Positions 59,468 to 64,000 of a stretch of 64,000 bases of DNA are shown piece by piece (position 1 is the first letter of the stretch; the number at the start of each line of letters is the position of its first letter). The stretch lies in NCBI GenBank assembly GCA_018434945.1, contig JAHDOI010000028.1, forward strand, positions 1 through 64,000, written 5' to 3'. Position numbers and translations under genes: made by a program. This DNA comes from Selenomonadales bacterium (lineage in GTDB: Bacteria > Bacillota > Negativicutes > Sporomusales > UBA7701). Below the pieces are notes generated by a model that worked only from the letters and a program-made list of their open reading frames with translations, was not told where the DNA came from and ran no database searches.

Positions 59468-61492
59468 ATGCAAACTCAACGATTACGGCAAGGCGGTCTT
59501 ACAAAAAGCCTGTTTGGCATACGCAGCCTGCAGGCCAAAATCACCGTTGCGGTCCTGACAATCTTCCTCTTGTCCCTCGCGGCGCTGGGCGGGCTGAATT
59601 ACGACCAGGCCCACAAGATCCTCACAACCAACATCGTACGGCAGATGCAGGAGGAGGCGGCCGAGGAGGCCGACAAGGTCGGCGAGCTTCTGAAAGGCGT
59701 AAGCATGGAGCTGACGGGCCTTACGCATATACCGGCGATACAGGGCGGCGATCCCAAGGTAATCGTGCCTGTGCTCGCGTCACTGGCAAAGGCGTATCCG
59801 AAATTCGATTCGATGGCGTACGTGAATACCGCCGGGTTCCACTATAATAATACGGGCGCAACGGGCGACCTCAGCTCGCGGCCCTATATCCAGCAGGCGC
59901 TGAAGGGGACGGTGGCGGTGTCGGATCCCGTCGTTTCCCGGGCAACGGGCCGGCTGGTGGCAAACGTGGCGGTGCCGGTCAAGACGGACGGCAGGGTGAC
60001 GGGCGTGCTGTTCGGAAGCCTCGTCATGGAAGATATCAACAAAATGGTTGTGGAACACAAGGTCGGCAAAACGGGCTATGCGTTCGTGTGTCAGGGCGAC
60101 GGCCTGCTGATCGTCCACCCCAATAAGGATCTGGCCATGAAGGCCAATTCCCTTACAGATGCCAAGGCAGACGCCGGGATGAAGGCGGTGGCCGAAAAGA
60201 TGGTCAAGGGAGAGAAAGGATTAGCGACGGTCACGTCGCGCGGCGTGGATGCGTATTATTCCTATGCGCCGGTTCGGGGGACGTCCTGGTCGCTGGGGCT
60301 TTCGGTGCCGGTGGAGGAAGTGTCCGGGGTCGTCGCCGGCCTGAAGACGACGTCGGTGATAACGATTGCGATCATACTGGTGGTCACGGCCATTATCGTC
60401 GCTTGGTTCGTGCGCCGGATGACCGCGCCGCTGCAGAAGGTGGAAGCGGCGGCCAACCGCATCGCCGGCGGCGATATTTCCAGTGTGGAGCTGGCCGTGA
60501 ACTCGAACGACGAGGTCGGCCGGCTGGCTCAAAGCTTCACGCAGATGTCACAGAACCTGCGTGCCCTGATCAAGCAGATCAACGCCAACGCCGAACAGGT
60601 GGCGGCTTCATCCGAGGAGCTTACGGCCAGCGCCGAACAGTCGGCCCAGGCGGCCAACCAGATCGCGTCCGCGATCAACGGGGTGGCAGGCGGAGCGGCC
60701 CAGCAGCTGGCTGCCGCCGACGAAACGGCTGCGGTGGTAGGCCAGATGTCGGCCGCGATCCAGCAGGTGGCGGCCAACGCCAATCAGGTGGCCGAACAGT
60801 CCGCCCAGGCGGCCGATAAGGCGAAGGCCGGCGGAATGGCGGTCGACAGGGCGGTCAGCCAGATGTCCCAGATAGAGGATACGGTCAATACTTCGGCCCA
60901 GGTGGTCGCCAAGCTGGGCGAGCGTTCGAAGGAGATCGGCCAGATCGTGGAGACGATTTCGGGCATCGCCGGCCAGACAAACCTGCTGGCTTTGAACGCG
61001 GCCATCGAAGCCGCCCGCGCCGGCGAACAGGGCCGGGGGTTCGCGGTGGTGGCCGAGGAGGTCCGGAAGCTGGCGGAACAGTCGCAGGACGCGGCCAAGA
61101 AAATTGCCGAGTTGATCGGCGATATTCAGGGCGACACCGACCGGGCGGTGGCGGCGATGAACGACGGCACCCGCGAGGTGAAGACGGGCGCCGAGGTGGT
61201 GACCGCGACCGGCGCGGCCTTCAGCGAGATCGTGGAGCTTGTGTCGCAGGGCGCCGACCGGATGCGGGAGATTTCGGCTGCCGTCCAGCAGATGGCGGGC
61301 GGCAGCCAGCGGATCGTGTCCTCGGTGAGCAGGATCGACGCGCTGAGCAAGTCGTCGGCAGACGAGGCGCAGAGCGTCTCGGCGGCGGCCGAGGAGCAGC
61401 TCGCCTCGATGGAGGAGATCGCTTCTTCCAGCCAGGAGCTGGCCAGGCTCGCCCAGAACCTGCAGGGGGCGGTGGCGCAGTTCAGGCTGTAG
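59468..61492 (+). CDS. Methyl-accepting chemotaxis protein with dCache-type sensor
   Basis: The 674-residue protein has a membrane helix at about residues 18-40, an extracytoplasmic sensor (about 45-285) with a Cache-type pattern (FDSMAYVNTAGFHYNN, SSRPYIQQALKG, ISDPVVSRATG-like SDPVVSRATGRLV), a second helix at about 295-318, a HAMP region and a signalling domain with the hairpin tip GIAGQTNLLALNAAIEAARAG. It feeds the CheA system. The ATG follows AAAGGAGCGGATTTT. Cache sensors of this kind often bind amino acids or organic acids. Confidence 0.94.
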   Translation: MQTQRLRQGGLTKSLFGIRSLQAKITVAVLTIFLLSLAALGGLNYDQAHKILTTNIVRQMQEEAAEEADKVGELLKGVSMELTGLTHIPAIQGGDPKVIVPVLASLAKAYPKFDSMAYVNTAGFHYNNTGATGDLSSRPYIQQALKGTVAVSDPVVSRATGRLVANVAVPVKTDGRVTGVLFGSLVMEDINKMVVEHKVGKTGYAFVCQGDGLLIVHPNKDLAMKANSLTDAKADAGMKAVAEKMVKGEKGLATVTSRGVDAYYSYAPVRGTSWSLGLSVPVEEVSGVVAGLKTTSVITIAIILVVTAIIVAWFVRRMTAPLQKVEAAANRIAGGDISSVELAVNSNDEVGRLAQSFTQMSQNLRALIKQINANAEQVAASSEELTASAEQSAQAANQIASAINGVAGGAAQQLAAADETAAVVGQMSAAIQQVAANANQVAEQSAQAADKAKAGGMAVDRAVSQMSQIEDTVNTSAQVVAKLGERSKEIGQIVETISGIAGQTNLLALNAAIEAARAGEQGRGFAVVAEEVRKLAEQSQDAAKKIAELIGDIQGDTDRAVAAMNDGTREVKTGAEVVTATGAAFSEIVELVSQGADRMREISAAVQQMAGGSQRIVSSVSRIDALSKSSADEAQSVSAAAEEQLASMEEIASSSQELARLAQNLQGAVAQFRL

Positions 61493-61506
61493 TTCAACGG
61501 TATGGG

Positions 61507-61539
61507 AAGACCCGCGACCTTTTGGCCGCGGGTCTTTGT
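61507..61539 (+). terminator. Rho-independent terminator
   Basis: AAGACCCGCG pairs with CGCGGGTCTT and is followed by TGTTT. It ends the chemoreceptor gene and faces the end of the CGGCNP gene. Confidence 0.8.
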
Positions 61540-61854
61540 TTACTTCAGCGCCAAGTAGTTTTCCGCTTTGGCGATGACGACAGCCGCTATCTCGGCTTCC
61601 GGAACGCCGACGGCGTCGACGGCGGCCGAGGCGACGGCTATGCAGGGGATACCGGCCGGGATATCGGCGCGGGCGCAGTCGGCGGTGCAGCCGCTGAGGA
61701 GGATGAGGAGGCCGGCGTCGCGGCGGTTGTAGCTGATTTCGCAGCCGTACGCGGCGAGACGCCGCGCGAGTTCGCCGGCGAGGCGCCCCCGGTCGATGCG
61801 GGGGTTGCAGCCGCCGCAGAAGACGATGCTGACATGGCGAACCGGCTCAGTCAC
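61540..61854 (-). CDS. Cysteine-rich CGGCNP-motif protein of unknown function
   Basis: A GTG at 61854 behind AGGGG gives 104 residues; the reading frame overlaps the end of the NifU-like gene by eight bases. It opens with VSIVFCGGCNPRIDRG, which has a CxxC in a motif I have seen in small proteins next to anaerobic amino acid or acyl-CoA genes. Two more cysteines lie in LSGCTADCARADIP and another in IPCIAVAS. A metal or thiol role is likely but unproved. It is the last gene of an abfD operon. Confidence 0.65.
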   Translation of the reverse strand: MTEPVRHVSIVFCGGCNPRIDRGRLAGELARRLAAYGCEISYNRRDAGLLILLSGCTADCARADIPAGIPCIAVASAAVDAVGVPEAEIAAVVIAKAENYLALK

Positions 61855-62140
61855 CCCTGCCGTCCCGGCCTTTGCGGAGGATGGCGAGCGCCTGGCGGAT
61901 GAGGTCTTCGTCGGCCTGGAATACGGGAACGATCTCGCGGACTTCGGGCGCGGCCTCATGCAGGGCGGCGGCGACCACGTCGGCGAGGGTCTGCTGGGCG
62001 CCGGGGCAGGTGGCGCAGGCGCCCGTCAGTCTGACTTTGAGGCTGCCGTCCGCCGTAAGCTCGATGAGCTCGATGTCGCCGCCATGGGCGCGGAGTGCCG
62101 GACGGACTTTTTCGTCGACTATTTGCCGGAGTTTATCCAT
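61847..62140 (-). CDS. NifU C-terminal domain-like Fe-S scaffold protein
   Basis: The ATG at 62140, after GGAGGG, gives 97 residues. It has HGGDIELIEL and the CATCPG cluster site typical of NfuA/NifU C-terminal domains, which hand over [4Fe-4S] clusters. It lies 13 bases after abfD, which itself needs a [4Fe-4S] cluster, so it may mature that enzyme. A tail after the core domain (residues 70-97) is not conserved. Confidence 0.85.
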   Translation of the reverse strand: MDKLRQIVDEKVRPALRAHGGDIELIELTADGSLKVRLTGACATCPGAQQTLADVVAAALHEAAPEVREIVPVFQADEDLIRQALAILRKGRDGRGD

Positions 62141-62153
62141 CGCCTGCCCTCCA

Positions 62154-63617
62154 TCATCTTCCGGCCGCGGCCGGGATGCCGGCGATGGCTCTGGCAAGGT
62201 CTTTTTTCTGCTCGATGTTGCCCTGGCGGGCGATCATGATGCGCTGGGCCTGGGGCGACCCGGCGCCATGCATCGATTCGGTGCGGTAGCCGACGGCGGC
62301 AGTGCCGAGGGTGATGTTCTCGATCAGCCGCAGGACGCGCATGCGGTGTTCGGTAGGCACGCCGGCCACGCCGCGCAGATATTTTTCGACAACGGGACCG
62401 ATTACGGGGTGGCGGAGGTCTTTTTCCGACGGCATGGTCACCATGAGGCCGCCGGCGATGTCTTCGGCGAGGCGGGCGATCTCGTAAGGGAAGCGGGTGA
62501 CGTTCTGTTTGCAGACGTTGGCCAGCAGAAGGTCGATGAGGTAGGTACCGGACGCGGTGGGGTACCCCTCGGCCGAGCAGGCGATGCCGCAGGCATAGAG
62601 TGTTTCGTTGAGGTGGGTCATTTCGATAAGTTTGTCTTTGACGGCCGAGGCTTTGGCGGCGCCGCTCATCTCGGCGGCCAGGGCCGCGGCGCCGATGAGG
62701 ACGTCGCCGACGCCGACCTTGCAGCCGCCGTAACTCTGGCGGTGGTAGCCGGCGAACCGTTCGACGAGCGCGCCGCTGAATTCGTGCTCGCCGCACATGA
62801 AGACATGTTCCCAGGGGATGAAGACATCGTCGAAGACCATGAGGGCTTCGTGGCCGCCGAAGGTGCTGTTGCCGACATCGATGTCGCCGCCTTCGAGCTT
62901 GCGGGTGTCGCAGGACTGACGGCCGTAGATGTAGAAGATGCCGGGCGCGTCGGCGGGGGCGCAGAAGGAGACGGCGTAGTCGGCGTCGTCCTTGCCCATG
63001 GTCATTGTGGGCATGACAAGGATCCGGTGGGAGTTGAGGGCGCCGGTCTGGTGGGCTTTGGCGCCGCGGACGACGATGCCGTCGGCGCGTTTTTCCACCA
63101 CCCTGACGTAGAGGTCGGGGTCGTCCTGTTTGCTGGGCGGCAGGCTCCGGTCTCCCTTGGGGTCGGTCATGGCGCCGTCGACGGTGAGGTCTTCGTCCTG
63201 CATCTTGCGCAGGAAGGCGGTGAAGCGCTTATGGTAATCGCTGCCGAGTTTTTTGTCCATCTCGAAGGTGACGCTGTCGACGGCGTTGATGGCGTCCATG
63301 CCTACGCAGCGCTGGAAACAGGCGGCGGTTTTCTGGCCGAGCAGGCGCTGCATCTTGACCTTTTTGACAAGGTCGTCGGTATTCCGGTGCAGATGGCAGA
63401 AGCGGTTGATCTTTTCGCCGCCGAGATGGGAGGTGGCGGTCATGAGCGCTTCGTAGCGCGGATCGTGGGCAAGCTCGTAGGTCATTTTGACGGCGTTCAT
63501 CGACGGGCGGATGATGGGATGGTCGACAGGGTTGTCGATAAGTTCGCCCTGAAGATATACCTTGAATTTTAACTTACGGAGGCTGTCTTCGTATTCGCGG
63601 CCGGTCATGAGGGCCAT
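62154..63617 (-). CDS. abfD: 4-hydroxybutyryl-CoA dehydratase / vinylacetyl-CoA isomerase (AbfD family)
   Basis: The 487-residue protein has the AbfD pattern: CFQRCVGMDA, with cysteines at 100 and 104, and GYHRQSYGGCKVG, with histidine 292 and cysteine 299. These are the four ligands of the [4Fe-4S] cluster, at almost the numbering of the Clostridium aminobutyricum enzyme. It uses FAD as well and turns 4-hydroxybutyryl-CoA into crotonyl-CoA, for example in GABA or succinate fermentation. It is cytoplasmic. Relatives include 4-hydroxyphenylacetate 3-hydroxylases, which lack the cluster. Confidence 0.93.
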   Translation of the reverse strand: MALMTGREYEDSLRKLKFKVYLQGELIDNPVDHPIIRPSMNAVKMTYELAHDPRYEALMTATSHLGGEKINRFCHLHRNTDDLVKKVKMQRLLGQKTAACFQRCVGMDAINAVDSVTFEMDKKLGSDYHKRFTAFLRKMQDEDLTVDGAMTDPKGDRSLPPSKQDDPDLYVRVVEKRADGIVVRGAKAHQTGALNSHRILVMPTMTMGKDDADYAVSFCAPADAPGIFYIYGRQSCDTRKLEGGDIDVGNSTFGGHEALMVFDDVFIPWEHVFMCGEHEFSGALVERFAGYHRQSYGGCKVGVGDVLIGAAALAAEMSGAAKASAVKDKLIEMTHLNETLYACGIACSAEGYPTASGTYLIDLLLANVCKQNVTRFPYEIARLAEDIAGGLMVTMPSEKDLRHPVIGPVVEKYLRGVAGVPTEHRMRVLRLIENITLGTAAVGYRTESMHGAGSPQAQRIMIARQGNIEQKKDLARAIAGIPAAAGR

Positions 63618-63725
63618 ATGTGAACATCTCCTTCGTGCTGATGTTGGCTATAATGGATGTATTCCCGCGCTGCCGGCCTTATTCCTCCCGCCTGCCGGCG
63701 CCTGTTTGTGGAAAACCCCCGCTCC

Positions 63726-64000
63726 TTATCGGGCGAGGGTGAGGTCCCAGCGCTGCTCGGTGAGTTTGTCGCGCCAGGTGGTGTTTTCGGTTTCCTCGGT
63801 GAGGCGGAAGCCGAAGCTCTCGTAAAGGTGACAGGCGGCATCAAGGCCGCGGAATGTCCAGAGGAATACGTGGTTGAAGCCGCGCTGGCGGCAATAGTCG
63901 ATGGCGACGTTCATAAAGCGGCGGCCGAGGCCGCTGCCGCGGAAGGCGGGCTCGATGAGGAACCAGCGCAGTTGGCCGGTGCCCGGGCCGGCCGCGACGA
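63726..64000 (-). CDS. GNAT acetyltransferase, C-terminal part (cut by window end)
   Basis: The visible 91 or so codons read through the edge of the window. They contain the acetyl-CoA binding motif (LIEPAFRGSGLGRRFM) and a C-terminal block (VFLWTFRGLDAACHLYESFGF). This ending closely resembles that of MarR-GNAT fusion proteins, so an N-terminal MarR regulator domain may lie outside the window. The stop at 63726 is 108 bases from abfD, transcribed in the same direction. Confidence 0.85.
   Translation of the reverse strand, partial: VAAGPGTGQLRWFLIEPAFRGSGLGRRFMNVAIDYCRQRGFNHVFLWTFRGLDAACHLYESFGFRLTEETENTTWRDKLTEQRWDLTLAR

Overview
The window is 64 kb of high-GC DNA from an anaerobic, probably diderm member of the Firmicutes. 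The best fit is a Negativicutes/Sporomusaceae-like bacterium, although the sequence alone does not name a genus. The reasons are strong Gram-positive style ribosome binding sites and B. subtilis-type regulators (GlpP, GntR/FCD), combined with an AsmA-like envelope protein. The metabolism is anaerobic: a tungsten/molybdenum aldehyde ferredoxin oxidoreductase (AOR), an AbfD-type 4-hydroxybutyryl-CoA dehydratase, anaerobic glycerol-3-phosphate dehydrogenase GlpABC, a membrane-bound NiFe hydrogenase and a TRAP transporter. I see no rRNA, tRNA, CRISPR array, phage or intact insertion sequence.

Layout. 1-11.2 kb: small housekeeping and unknown genes (a two-P-loop ATPase, UPF0316, the LemA/TPM pair, a B3/B4 protein, two nitroreductases, a HAD protein, an AsmA-like protein, YdcF, ASCH and VOC proteins) and four very small proteins at 5.6-6.7 kb. 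11.6-18.1 kb: a LeuCD-type hydro-lyase, an SDR dehydrogenase, a TRAP transporter whose dctM is frameshifted, and a GntR/FCD regulator. 18.3-22.3 kb: small proteins, a DEAD-box helicase, a cupin and a hydroxypyruvate isomerase-like protein. 22.6-33.1 kb: a tungstate/molybdopterin locus (TupBC-like ABC transporter, MoeB-like, two MoaD-like, MoeA-periplasmic binding protein fusion, MoeA, AOR) with its own sigma-54 activator. 33.2-44.1 kb: ten collinear genes (asd, lysC, dapA, racemase-like, sodium symporter, five-subunit FAD/Fe-S amino-acid dehydrogenase), with a second sigma-54 activator divergent from them. 44.1-51.2 kb: glycerol genes glpF-glpK-glpA-glpB-glpC-glpP. 51.5-56.4 kb: hydrogenase small, large and cytochrome b subunits plus an NDH-2. 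56.6-59.3 kb: glcD-glcF, then a chemoreceptor. 61.5-63.6 kb: abfD, a NifU-like protein and a CGGCNP protein. The window ends inside a GNAT gene.

How it works together. Two near-consensus sigma-54 promoters lie immediately in front of AOR and asd, each facing away from an enhancer-binding protein gene next to it. This suggests two substrate-induced modules. The AOR module carries cofactor-assembly genes and the membrane and ATPase parts of a tungstate importer. The asd module unexpectedly joins lysine/diaminopimelate genes to amino-acid uptake and oxidation. The glycerol locus carries terminator hairpins in front of glpF and glpA that share a short box, and it encodes GlpP, the antiterminator that would be expected to act on such leaders.

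The most unusual non-coding feature is a dispersed repeat family of six copies. Its conserved inner motifs are bounded by outer arms that differ between copies but are self-complementary within each copy, and four copies end 3-6 bases from a stop codon. Two genes (dctM and the second sigma-54 activator) are broken by one base in homopolymer runs. These could be sequencing errors, real mutations or slippage sites.
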